64,000 nt of DNA. Origin: Paracoccus alcaliphilus. GTDB taxonomy: Bacteria; Pseudomonadota; Alphaproteobacteria; Rhodobacterales; Rhodobacteraceae. Made by a program: the position numbers and the translations under genes. Below, in pieces: positions 41,849 to 50,507 of this stretch (position 1 is the first letter of the stretch; every line of letters begins with the position of its first letter). The notes under the pieces are model-generated. The model had not been told where the DNA came from and searched no databases. It worked only from the letters and a program-made list of their open reading frames with translations. The DNA lies in NCBI RefSeq assembly GCF_028553725.1, contig NZ_CP067127.1, positions 1 through 64,000 of the forward strand. The letters are read 5' to 3'.

Positions 41849-44800
41849 GCGCGGAAGGCGGCTGAAGGCCGCGCTGTTGTGCAGCACCCTGATCGTCGCC
41901 TTTCCGGCGGCGGGTCTGGCCGATATGTTGCCTTCGGGGGGAACGGTCACCAGCGGCAATGCCAGCATCATCACGCCCGGCCCGCGGAACATGGTGATCC
42001 ATCAGGGCTCGGACCGGGCGGTGGTCAACTGGAACGGTTTCTCCATCGGGCGCGGCGCGGGGGTCGATATCCGCCAGCCATCGCAAGGCAGCGCCATCCT
42101 CAACCGCGTGACCGGGGACACGACCAGCCGCATCCACGGGTCGCTGACGGCAAACGGGCAGGTCCATGTCGTCAATCCCAACGGCATCCTGATCGGGCGC
42201 GAGGGCAGGATCATCACCGGCGGCGGTTTCGTCGCCTCGACGCTGGACATCACGGACGAGGATTTTCAAGCGGGCCGCCTGAGCTATCGCGGGCAAGGGG
42301 CCTCGGCCGGGGTGGTGAACAGGGGCGCGATCACGGTCGGTCGCGGCGGCTATGCCGCGCTGATCGGCGGGCGGATCGACAATTCCGGCACGATCACCGC
42401 GCCTCTGGGCAGGATCGGGTTGGGCGCTGGTGAACGGGTGACGCTGGACCTGTCCGGCGACGGCTTTATGCAAGTTGCCCTGCCGTCGCAGGATGACGGC
42501 AACGAGGACGCGCTGATCCGCAATTCCGGCACGGTATCAGCCGATGGCGGTCGGATCGAGATGACGGCGGCGACGGCCCGGAACGCGGCGCGCAATGCGA
42601 TCAACCTGTCCGGCGTGGCCGAGGCGCGCACGGTGTCGGTGCATAACGGGGCCATCGTTCTGGGCGGCGGAAACGGCGGTGCCGTTCGGGTCAGTGGCAC
42701 GGTTTCAACCCGAGCGGCGCGGGCGCCCGCGCGCCTGACGCTGAACGGATCGGACCGTCCGCCACGGCCCACGGGCGGCCAGATCGACATTGCCGGCGCA
42801 CATATCGCACTGACCGGCGCCACGCTGGACGCCAGCGGCGACGGCGGCGGCAGGATACGCATCGGCGGCGACTTCGCCGGAGCGGGCAATCTGCAACGTG
42901 CCGCGACCACAACCGCCGACGCCGGAACCGTGATTCTGGCTGACGCGCTGTCACGCGGGGATGGCGGGCGCGTGGTGCAGTGGTCGGACCAGCGCACCGG
43001 CTTCGCGGGGAATATCTCGGCCCGTGGCGGCAACGCGGGCGGGGACGGCGGCTTTGTCGAGGTCTCCAGTGCCGGTCGTCTCACCTATGCGGGGCGGACT
43101 GACCTGCGGGCACCGGCGGGCGATTGGGGCAGGCTGCTGCTGGACCCGACCGACATTTCCGTGCCCGGCACGATCAGCGTGGAGGATGTTCAGGCTCAGC
43201 TGGCGCTTGGCAGCCTTACGCTGGACACATCTGTCGAGACAACAGATGGGGATGCCGGCGATATCCTGATCACGCAGCCTATTGCTTGGACGACCGGCTC
43301 GACCTTTGAGCTTTTGGCCGACAGGGACATTTCCATCATCGGCGCCATCAACGGCGAAAACGGCGTGTTCGCCTTGGACGCGGGGCGAGACGTCGTTCTG
43401 GGACCGGTCAACGTCAATACCTTCATATTGAGCAGCGGCAACCTGACGCAACAAGGCCCAGCACTGCCATCCTTCACTGTGGTGGATTTCCGGCTGAACG
43501 GCGCTGAAGCAAACTTCCTGCGCGTCGCGGGCGGCAGCGGCACGACCGCCGATCCCTATCTTTTGCAGGATGTCTATGGCCTTCAGGGAATGGATTCCTA
43601 TGCCTATCTCGACGCGGATTTCGCACTGGAAACCGATATCGACGCGACCGGCACCGCGGGCTGGAACGATTTCGGCGAAGGGATTGGCGGCTTCAATCCC
43701 ATCGGCGATATCGAGGACGCGTTTACCGGGACCCTTGACGGACGCGGCTTTGCGATTGACGGTTTGTATATCGGCGGCGGCACGGCATCCGAGGCCGGGC
43801 TGTTTCACCTGACTGACGGGGCCCAGATCCGGGATCTGGATCTGCTGAATCTCGACATCACCGGAGAGAGCAGCGCGGCCGGCGTGGTCGCAATGGCCAA
43901 TGACACCGTGCTGGAAAACGTATCGGCCACGGGTTTGATCGCAACCGAAGGTTTCAGCTTTGCGTCGGGCGGGTCTCTGGGCGGGTTGGTCGGCTATATG
44001 TCCGGCGGCAGCATCGCCAATTCCAGCTTCGACGGCCTGATCGAGGAACGCAGCTTTGCATTCGGGGGCCGCAGCTATCCCGCAATCGGCGGCATCGTCG
44101 GGTATAGCGACGGCGCCACGCTGGATACGGTCAGCAGCGCGGGTCAGATCAACGCCCTTGGCACCAGCGGCGCCTTTGCCGGCGGCATTGCCGGTGTCAG
44201 CGGGTTCGAGACGACGATCACCGATGCGGTATCTTCGGTCGATATCCGCGGCGATATGGCCCGCGATGACTCGCTTCTGGGGGATACCTTCATCGCAGGC
44301 GGGCTGGTCGGAGAGAATTACGGGCTGGTCTCATTCTCTCACGCGACGGGCGCTGTCGAAAGTGTCGGGGCCGAGGGGGGGCCTGTCGATGACAGCTCTG
44401 TCATCGGCGGTCTGGTGGGAAGCAATTTCGGAGAGATCGCCGATTCCTCGGCCACCGGCGATGTGACCGTGGACACCAGATCGGACCTGTCTCTGGCCAC
44501 CGTGCAGGCAGGGGGGCTGATCGGTGCGAACTGGGGCGCAGTTTCGCGATCCTTCGCAAGCGGCGATATGACGGTCACCAGCAGCGATAGCGCCGGGGTC
44601 GGAGGCTTCGTCGGTCAGAACAGTGGCGACATCACCGACGCCTTCAGCAGCGGCGCGGTCAGCCATACCCAGGCTGGCGAGCGTTACAGTGAGGGCGGCG
44701 AGGTCGCGGTCGGCGGCTTTGCCGGATTGAACGCTCTGAGTGAAGGAGAAGGGGCCGCCACACTGACACGCACGGCGGCACGGGGCGCGGTCGTCGTCGC

Positions 44801-47432
44801 TGTGGATGACCTTCCCGTGCGGGCTGGCGGTCATACCGGGGCCAACTATGGGGGTGAAATCATCGACAGCTATGCCAATGGTGCTGTCAGTTCGTCATCT
44901 GATTCCGCGCAACAGGTCGGCGGGTTGATCGGCTATACCATCGATGGTGCGGTGACGAACAGCTATGCCAGCGGCGCAGTCAGTACAACCGGCGACGACG
45001 CAACCCAGACCGGCGGCCTGATCGGGTTCAATCTATCTGATGCCGACGCTCCAACGACCGAGGTGACGGGTTCTTACTGGGACATCACCACGGCGGGGCA
45101 GGAACCCGAGGGGCTGGCGGGCTATGGCAGCCCGATCACCACCGCAGAGTTTCAGGACACGGCGGGCTTCATGGCGCTGGCGGGGTGGGATTTCGACGAG
45201 ACCTGGACACCGGGCGATACAGGGGCCTATCCGGCTATCTACACCATCGACCGGGTGATTTTTGCCCGCCCCGAGCCTTTCGAGCTGCAATACGGCCAGA
45301 CCGAGGATGCCGCAACCACGGGGACGATCTCGGGCGGGCCGTCCGTCTTTGTGTTCGCGCCCTATGACGATACTCTGGACACCAGCCCGGTCTTCCAGAA
45401 CCTGATCTTCCCCGACATCAATGTCGGCAGCGGGCAGTTCACGCTGGCAACATCCGCATTGACCAGCGGGGCGGGCTTTACCTATCGGGTCGTCGATCTG
45501 CCGGCGGCATATCAGATCACTCCCGCGCCCCTGACGATCACCGCGCTTGACCAGCGCAAGACCTATGGCCAGCAGTTCACCTTCGACGGCAGCGAGTTCA
45601 CCTCGGCGGGGCTGATGGCGTGGGACAGCATTGATGGCGTCGCCCTGACCAGCGCCGGGGCGGCTGCAACTGCCGCTGTCGCGGGCAGTCCCTATGCGAT
45701 CACGGCGGGCGATGCTGCCGGAGAGGGGCTGGCGAATTACGACATCAGCTATGTCGCCGGGCAGATGGAGGTCGATCCGGCATCGCTGACGATCACCGCG
45801 TTGGACCAGCGCAAGACCTATGGCCAGCAGTTCCTTTTCGATGGCAGCGAGTTCATCTCGGCGGGGCTGATGGCGTGGGACAGCATTGATGGCGTCGCCC
45901 TGACCAGCGCCGGGGCGGCTGCAACTGCCGCTGTCGCGGGCAGTCCCTATGCGATCACGGCGGGCGATGCGGCCGGGGACGGGCTGGCGAATTATGACAT
46001 CAGCTATGCCGCCGGGCAGATGGAGGTCGATCCGGCATCGCTGACGATCACCGCGCTTGACCAGCGCAAGACCTATGGCCAGCAGTTCCTTTTCGATGGC
46101 AGCGAGTTCACCTCGGCGGGACTGATGGCGTGGGACAGCATCGACGGCGTCGCTCTGGCCAGTGCCGGTGCCGATCCGACCGCCGCTGTCGCGGGCGGCC
46201 CCTATGCGATCACGGCGGGCGATGCGGCCGGAGAAGGGCTGGCCAACTATGACATCAGCTATGCCGCCGGGCAGATGGAGATCGACCCGGCATCGCTGAC
46301 GATCACCGCGCTTGACCAGCGCAAGACCTATGGCCAGCAGTTCACCTTTGACGGCAGCGAGTTCATCTCGGCGGGGCTGGTGGCGTGGGACAGCATCGAC
46401 GGCGTCGCTCTGGCCAGTGCCGGGGCCGATCAGGCCGCCGTTGTCGCGGGCAGTCCCTATGCGATCACGGCGGGCGATGCGGCCGGAGAAGGGCTGGCCA
46501 ACTATGACATCAGCTATGCCGCCGGGCAGATGGAGGTCGATCCGGCATCGCTGACGATCACCGCGTTGGACCAGCGCAAGACCTATGGTCAGCAGTTCAC
46601 CTTTGACGGCAGTGAGTTCATCTCGGCGGGGCTGATGGCGTGGGACAGCATTGATGGCGTGGCTCTGGCCAGTGCCGGGGCCGATCAGGCCGCCGTTGTC
46701 GCGGGCAGTCCCTATGCGATCACGGCGGGCGATGCGGCCGGAGAAGGGCTGGCGAATTACGACATCAGCTATGTCGCCGGGCAGATGGAGGTGGTGCCCG
46801 CCATCGTGGACGAGACCCCGACGGCCGACAATGTGCCGCGCCCGCCAGTCACCATGATCCCCGCGCTTCCGAACCCTGCGGACACGATCCTGATCACCCT
46901 CGGCGGGCAAGGGGCAACCGTTGTGACCGGCTCTGGCCCGGCATCGGCTGCGGCGCTTGCGGCCGAAAACATTCTGGCTCAGGTGGACCGGTTCGCGGCC
47001 GTGCTGGAAATCGCCGCGGAAAACTGCTCGCAAAGCGATGCCGATGTCGGTCGCTATCTTGCCTGTCTGTCGGATGCGCTGGATGCGTTTGCCGACCGGC
47101 TGGACGAGATATCTGTCGATTTGCCACCGGGAATGGAGAACGTCGCCGAAATCGTCCGCGACGCGCGCCGCAATATCGACAGCGCCCGCAGCCGCGCCGA
47201 ACAGCGTCTGGCCACCGCCACCACCGATGCCGAACGCGCCGCGATCCGCGCTGATGCCATCGGCGAGGCGCGTCAGGCCATCGCCGGCGCTTCGACCGAG
47301 ATCCGCAAGGCCATCGCCCTTGTCCGCGCCGAGGACCCGGAGCTGGCCCGCGTGCAGGCCGCGACGATCACCCGCGTTGTCGAAGCGGTTGACAGTGTGG
47401 GGATCGAGTTGTCGCGTGCCGTGGGACTATGA
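41796..47432 (+). CDS. TpsA, large two-partner secreted exoprotein with GLUG and MBG repeats
   Basis: A secreted exoprotein of 1878 residues. After a signal peptide (AALLCSTLIVAFPAAGLA) comes a haemagglutination-activity/TPS domain with MVIHQGSDRAVVNWNGFSIG, the classic NPNGI motif (VVNPNGILIGREG) and GGFVASTLDI. A beta-helical region follows, then about eleven GLUG-type repeats (GGLVGSNFGEIADSSATGDV and relatives) and five near-identical 85-residue MBG repeats (LTITALDQRKTYGQQF). The last 210 residues are Ala/Arg-rich and helical, with Cys in ENCSQSD and YLACLSD. ATG 41796 follows GGGAGAG; an in-frame ATG six codons upstream is weaker. A caspase-like gene overlaps its stop. Probable role: adhesion, biofilm matrix or contact-dependent surface function. 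Confidence 0.92.
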   Translation: MTARTIHASISREISGSERGRRLKAALLCSTLIVAFPAAGLADMLPSGGTVTSGNASIITPGPRNMVIHQGSDRAVVNWNGFSIGRGAGVDIRQPSQGSAILNRVTGDTTSRIHGSLTANGQVHVVNPNGILIGREGRIITGGGFVASTLDITDEDFQAGRLSYRGQGASAGVVNRGAITVGRGGYAALIGGRIDNSGTITAPLGRIGLGAGERVTLDLSGDGFMQVALPSQDDGNEDALIRNSGTVSADGGRIEMTAATARNAARNAINLSGVAEARTVSVHNGAIVLGGGNGGAVRVSGTVSTRAARAPARLTLNGSDRPPRPTGGQIDIAGAHIALTGATLDASGDGGGRIRIGGDFAGAGNLQRAATTTADAGTVILADALSRGDGGRVVQWSDQRTGFAGNISARGGNAGGDGGFVEVSSAGRLTYAGRTDLRAPAGDWGRLLLDPTDISVPGTISVEDVQAQLALGSLTLDTSVETTDGDAGDILITQPIAWTTGSTFELLADRDISIIGAINGENGVFALDAGRDVVLGPVNVNTFILSSGNLTQQGPALPSFTVVDFRLNGAEANFLRVAGGSGTTADPYLLQDVYGLQGMDSYAYLDADFALETDIDATGTAGWNDFGEGIGGFNPIGDIEDAFTGTLDGRGFAIDGLYIGGGTASEAGLFHLTDGAQIRDLDLLNLDITGESSAAGVVAMANDTVLENVSATGLIATEGFSFASGGSLGGLVGYMSGGSIANSSFDGLIEERSFAFGGRSYPAIGGIVGYSDGATLDTVSSAGQINALGTSGAFAGGIAGVSGFETTITDAVSSVDIRGDMARDDSLLGDTFIAGGLVGENYGLVSFSHATGAVESVGAEGGPVDDSSVIGGLVGSNFGEIADSSATGDVTVDTRSDLSLATVQAGGLIGANWGAVSRSFASGDMTVTSSDSAGVGGFVGQNSGDITDAFSSGAVSHTQAGERYSEGGEVAVGGFAGLNALSEGEGAATLTRTAARGAVVVAVDDLPVRAGGHTGANYGGEIIDSYANGAVSSSSDSAQQVGGLIGYTIDGAVTNSYASGAVSTTGDDATQTGGLIGFNLSDADAPTTEVTGSYWDITTAGQEPEGLAGYGSPITTAEFQDTAGFMALAGWDFDETWTPGDTGAYPAIYTIDRVIFARPEPFELQYGQTEDAATTGTISGGPSVFVFAPYDDTLDTSPVFQNLIFPDINVGSGQFTLATSALTSGAGFTYRVVDLPAAYQITPAPLTITALDQRKTYGQQFTFDGSEFTSAGLMAWDSIDGVALTSAGAAATAAVAGSPYAITAGDAAGEGLANYDISYVAGQMEVDPASLTITALDQRKTYGQQFLFDGSEFISAGLMAWDSIDGVALTSAGAAATAAVAGSPYAITAGDAAGDGLANYDISYAAGQMEVDPASLTITALDQRKTYGQQFLFDGSEFTSAGLMAWDSIDGVALASAGADPTAAVAGGPYAITAGDAAGEGLANYDISYAAGQMEIDPASLTITALDQRKTYGQQFTFDGSEFISAGLVAWDSIDGVALASAGADQAAVVAGSPYAITAGDAAGEGLANYDISYAAGQMEVDPASLTITALDQRKTYGQQFTFDGSEFISAGLMAWDSIDGVALASAGADQAAVVAGSPYAITAGDAAGEGLANYDISYVAGQMEVVPAIVDETPTADNVPRPPVTMIPALPNPADTILITLGGQGATVVTGSGPASAAALAAENILAQVDRFAAVLEIAAENCSQSDADVGRYLACLSDALDAFADRLDEISVDLPPGMENVAEIVRDARRNIDSARSRAEQRLATATTDAERAAIRADAIGEARQAIAGASTEIRKAIALVRAEDPELARVQAATITRVVEAVDSVGIELSRAVGL
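43968..45096 (+). repeat. GLUG-motif repeat region within tpsA
   Basis: Around eleven degenerate repeats at the protein level, each of the type GGLVGxNxGxIxxSxAxGxV, separated by variable linkers. GLUG repeats are known from IgA1-protease-type and surface adhesin proteins and fold into beta-helix-like rods. They are diverged at the DNA level, unlike the following MBG array. Confidence 0.8.
45531..46796 (+). repeat. Five tandem 255-bp MBG-domain repeats within tpsA
   Basis: Units begin at 45531, 45786, 46041, 46296 and 46551, each starting CTGACGATCACCGCG and encoding 85 residues (LTITALDQRKTYGQQF ... GLANYDISYxAGQMEV). The copies differ at only a few codons (for example TF versus LF, T versus I, LMAW versus LVAW), so they were duplicated or homogenised recently. 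The last unit diverges in its final codons. Repeat number could vary between strains by recombination, and short-read assembly could miscount it. Confidence 0.95.
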
Positions 47433-49357
47433 GGGTCGTCCGCCTAGTCTGCTTGGGCCTACTGGCGATCTGGCTGGCGGCACCGGCTGGCTGGGCCGGG
47501 GAGCGCGTCGCCCTTGTCATCGGCAATTCCGAATATGAGGCGGTCGGATCGCTGGACAATCCGCGAAACGATGCGCTGGATATTTCCGTCGCGCTGGAGG
47601 GGCTGGGTTTCGATGTCCTTCTGGGCCGCGACCTTACGCAGGCGGCCATGCAGCAGATCACGCGCGACTTTGCCGATGCCGCGCAGGATGCCGATGTCGC
47701 CCTGTTCTATTATGCCGGTCACGGGTTTCAGGTCGATGGCCAGAACTATCTGATCCCAACCGATGCCGCGATTGCCCGACCTTCGGATGTCAGCGCGCAG
47801 ACCATTGCCATGACCGGGATATTGCAGGCGATGGAGCAGGCGCCGGGGCTGAAGCTGATCTTTCTGGATGCCTGTCGGGACAATCCCTTCGGCGCCACGT
47901 TCCAGGATGATCCGGGGCTGGCGCGTATCGGGACCGAGGCGGATTTCATGTTCGCCTATGCGACGCAGCCGGGCAATGTGGCCTATGACGGCACCGGGCG
48001 GAACAGCTTTTTCACCAAGGCGCTGCTGCATCACCTTTATACGCCGGGCCAGCAACTGGCCGAGCTGATGATCGCGGTGCGCCGCGACGTGATCTCTGCC
48101 ACCGGCGGGCAACAGATTCCGTGGGAAAACTCTTCGCTGACCCGGCAGTTCGTTTTCGACACCAATCCGCCCGACACATCCGGAGAGACGCTTTTCTATC
48201 AGGTCGCGGCCAGCATGCAGGACGATGAGGTGATGCGGCTCTATCTGGACAGCTATCCCGAGGGGGCGCATAGAAACGAGGTCCTGGCCTATCTGGAGAC
48301 CGGCACAAGGACCCGCTCGCTGGATGCGCCCGAATCCGGCGTGGAATCGGGGGCGCAGGCCGAAAAGCTGTGGACGCTGGCGCAGCGCAGCCGGTTGCGC
48401 CCGTTGCTGGACCTGTATGTCGAGCGATATCCCGACGGCGATCATGTGGATGAGGCAGAGCGCCTGCTGAGCCTGATCCCGGACATGCAGGATGCAAGCC
48501 CCGGCGCCCTGTGCGAACGGCTGGTCACGCATCCGCGCGACGCCATCGCCGGAACGCCGGGCGTGCCGTTCGAGAGGTTGCAACAGAACGCGATCGCGGC
48601 CATCCGCGCCTGTTCGGCGGCGGTGACGCAAACGCCGAACCTGCCGCATTACATTGCGCTGCTGGCGCGTGCGACGGCGGCATCCGGCGATCTGGCCCGC
48701 GCCATCGACCTTTACCAGACGGCGGCGGACCGGGGTGATCTGCGCGCGATGGTCAGCCTTGCGCAGCTGAAGGAAAACGGCACCGGGATGCCACGCGACA
48801 TCCCCGCCGCGATGGAGCTTTATCAGCAGGCTGCCCGTGGCGGCAGTGCCGATGCGATGATAAACCTTGCCATCACGCTGTTCGAGGGTGTGGACCTGCC
48901 GCAGGATACCGACCGCGCGATTGCGTTGCTGAAACAAGCGTCCGAGGGCGGATCGGCCAAGGCGACATTCAATCTGGGGGTTCTGGCGCAGGATGGCGTG
49001 ATCGGTGATCCTGCCGACGCGCTGGACTATTTCCGCCGCGCGGCGCGGAACGGGGAATATGAGGGCTATCGCGCGGCCGCCATTCTTCTGGACGAAGGTC
49101 GCGGAGTGACGCAGGACCCGACCGAGGCCGCCAACATGCTGCTGCGCGGCGCGGCCGAGGATCAGGGCGCGATCCTTGCCGAACTGACCGAGCAGGCGGA
49201 GCAATGGTCAAAAGCCACCCTTGCGCAGGTTCAGCTGCGCCTTGCCGCAGCGGGTGTCTATACCAGCGACGTGGATGGGTTGCCCGGCCCGAATTTCACC
49301 GCCGCCCTGAGACAGTGGCGCAATGGCGGCTTTGACGCCAATGTATTGGTGAACTGA
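47429..49357 (+). CDS. Exported caspase-like (C14) protease with Sel1 repeats
   Basis: A 642-residue exported protein with a signal peptide (residues 1-23) and a caspase-fold domain at about 25-240: RVALVIGNSEYEAVGSLDNP, catalytic His98 in LFYYAGHGF and Cys149 in LIFLDACRDNPFG, then AYATQPGNVAYDGTGRNSFF. From about 430 there are Sel1-type TPR repeats (AMVSLAQLKENGTGMPRDIP, KATFNLGVLAQDGVIGDP), and a short peptidoglycan-binding-like end (GVYTSDVDGLPGPNFTAAL). It starts in an ATGA overlap with tpsA, so the two are co-translated. A role in processing or regulating the exoprotein is inferred from this coupling, not known. Confidence 0.88.
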   Translation: MRVVRLVCLGLLAIWLAAPAGWAGERVALVIGNSEYEAVGSLDNPRNDALDISVALEGLGFDVLLGRDLTQAAMQQITRDFADAAQDADVALFYYAGHGFQVDGQNYLIPTDAAIARPSDVSAQTIAMTGILQAMEQAPGLKLIFLDACRDNPFGATFQDDPGLARIGTEADFMFAYATQPGNVAYDGTGRNSFFTKALLHHLYTPGQQLAELMIAVRRDVISATGGQQIPWENSSLTRQFVFDTNPPDTSGETLFYQVAASMQDDEVMRLYLDSYPEGAHRNEVLAYLETGTRTRSLDAPESGVESGAQAEKLWTLAQRSRLRPLLDLYVERYPDGDHVDEAERLLSLIPDMQDASPGALCERLVTHPRDAIAGTPGVPFERLQQNAIAAIRACSAAVTQTPNLPHYIALLARATAASGDLARAIDLYQTAADRGDLRAMVSLAQLKENGTGMPRDIPAAMELYQQAARGGSADAMINLAITLFEGVDLPQDTDRAIALLKQASEGGSAKATFNLGVLAQDGVIGDPADALDYFRRAARNGEYEGYRAAAILLDEGRGVTQDPTEAANMLLRGAAEDQGAILAELTEQAEQWSKATLAQVQLRLAAAGVYTSDVDGLPGPNFTAALRQWRNGGFDANVLVN

Positions 49358-49544
49358 ACCGTCATGCCTTCCAGACCGGAAAAGGTTTGAACGTCCCATT
49401 ATCTGCGGCTTCGGCAATTTCATTCCGCCATTGGCGGCAGCACAGTTTGACCGCCTGTGGTTGATTTATGTGGACAGAATCTGATCCGGCGCTCATCATC
49501 ATGGCACCACGCATTCCACGTGAAGACGCGGGAGGATAATCATC

Positions 49545-49928
49545 ATGATCGTGATTGTTAAAAGCGACGGCACCGAAACCCTGCCCATGCACCAACCCCA
49601 GGTCCAGCTGTATCTGCAGAATGTCCTGAAATCCGTATTGAAAGTATCCGGTGGCAGCAAGATTACCAATCTTAGTCAGGCGTTGAATGATATCTCGAAA
49701 GGTGAAGGTAAAGCCAGCGGCAACTATCGCTTCCGAAATCAACCGGTGCTGCATGCCTCTGCCGGGGTGCCCGGCGTGAGCAGCGTCACCCTGCTGTTCT
49801 ATCGTCAGGGCGCGAATGATTATATCTTCGCGATGGGCAGTCACAAGGGTTCCAGCAGCTATGTGCTGGACGCCTATGGTCAGACGGGCGATGCGACTTA
49901 CAAGCACAAGGCGGGAATTAGCCTCTGA
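49545..49928 (+). CDS. Small protein of unknown function
   Basis: A 127-residue protein with no signal peptide, preceded by a good ribosome site (GGGAGGATAATCATC). It has two helical stretches (QLYLQNVLKSVLKVSGGSKI, LSQALNDISKG) and a beta-rich end with VSSVTLLFYRQGANDYIFAM and GSHKGSSSYVLDAYG. The helix-then-sheet layout with conserved-looking Arg, Tyr and His residues vaguely recalls small RelE/BECR-type RNases, but I cannot assign it. It sits 17 bp upstream of a TIGR02270-like gene inside the T6SS island, so an effector or toxin role is possible. Confidence 0.6.
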   Translation: MIVIVKSDGTETLPMHQPQVQLYLQNVLKSVLKVSGGSKITNLSQALNDISKGEGKASGNYRFRNQPVLHASAGVPGVSSVTLLFYRQGANDYIFAMGSHKGSSSYVLDAYGQTGDATYKHKAGISL

Positions 49929-49945
49929 ATCTCCGGGGGGACGAA

Positions 49946-50485
49946 ATGGCTTCGATCCGGCCCGTGATCAGCGTGGTCATCAGGGAGCATACTGAAAACG
50001 CCGCCTTCTTCTGGGCGCAGCGCGATACGTTGGCGGCGGAGGAGGTTCCGGACACCGAAGCGATCGCCTTCGTGGATGACCGGTTGGAGGCCAATCTGGA
50101 TGCGCTGCGTATCGCCGGTCCTGCCACATGGCCCTTCATCATCGAAGCCTTCGAGGATTTTCCCGAAAAGGGCGAGTTGTTCGTCATGGCGCATCGCGCG
50201 CTGGAAACCGGCGATGTCCGACGTCTGGATCAGGCCGCGGCCTTTGCCCGCGCTGCCGTGGATGGGTCGCGCGGGCTGTGCGGCGCCTTCGAATGGTTGC
50301 CCCCGAGGGTCACGGCGGGGGTGGTCCGCGACTGGATCGATGCCGCGGACCCGATCAGGATCGAGGCGGCCATCGCCGCGCTGGCCGCCCATGGCGGCAG
50401 CCTCGGGGATCGCCTGCCGGGGTTGCTGGAGCATCGTGACGAACGTATCCGCGTGGCGGCAAAGCGATTTCGGCAACGGCACTGA
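49946..50485 (+). CDS. Short TIGR02270-like HEAT-repeat protein
   Basis: A 179-residue cytosolic protein. The start, RPVISVVIREHTENAAFFWA, and FVDDRLEANLDALRIAGPA strongly resemble the N terminus of TIGR02270 proteins, which are usually about 400 residues and often encoded near T6SS genes. Here only the front and one HEAT-like end (LPGLLEHRDERIRVAAKRF) remain, so it is a short member or truncated copy. GGGGGGA precedes the ATG. It follows the unknown 127-residue gene by 17 bp and is convergent with the kinase gene. It could be the immunity or adaptor partner of its neighbour. Confidence 0.6.
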   Translation: MASIRPVISVVIREHTENAAFFWAQRDTLAAEEVPDTEAIAFVDDRLEANLDALRIAGPATWPFIIEAFEDFPEKGELFVMAHRALETGDVRRLDQAAAFARAAVDGSRGLCGAFEWLPPRVTAGVVRDWIDAADPIRIEAAIAALAAHGGSLGDRLPGLLEHRDERIRVAAKRFRQRH

Positions 50486-50507
50486 CGCGCCATTCCGCAT
50501 CGGCGGA

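Noticed and set aside
45531..46796. CRISPR-like array
   Set aside because: The repeats are 255 bp, contiguous and in frame within a coding sequence, with no spacers and no cas genes.
45033..47033. A 666-codon minus-strand repeat protein opposite tpsA
   Set aside because: Its repeats simply mirror the five MBG DNA repeats of tpsA; no start signal or known domain.
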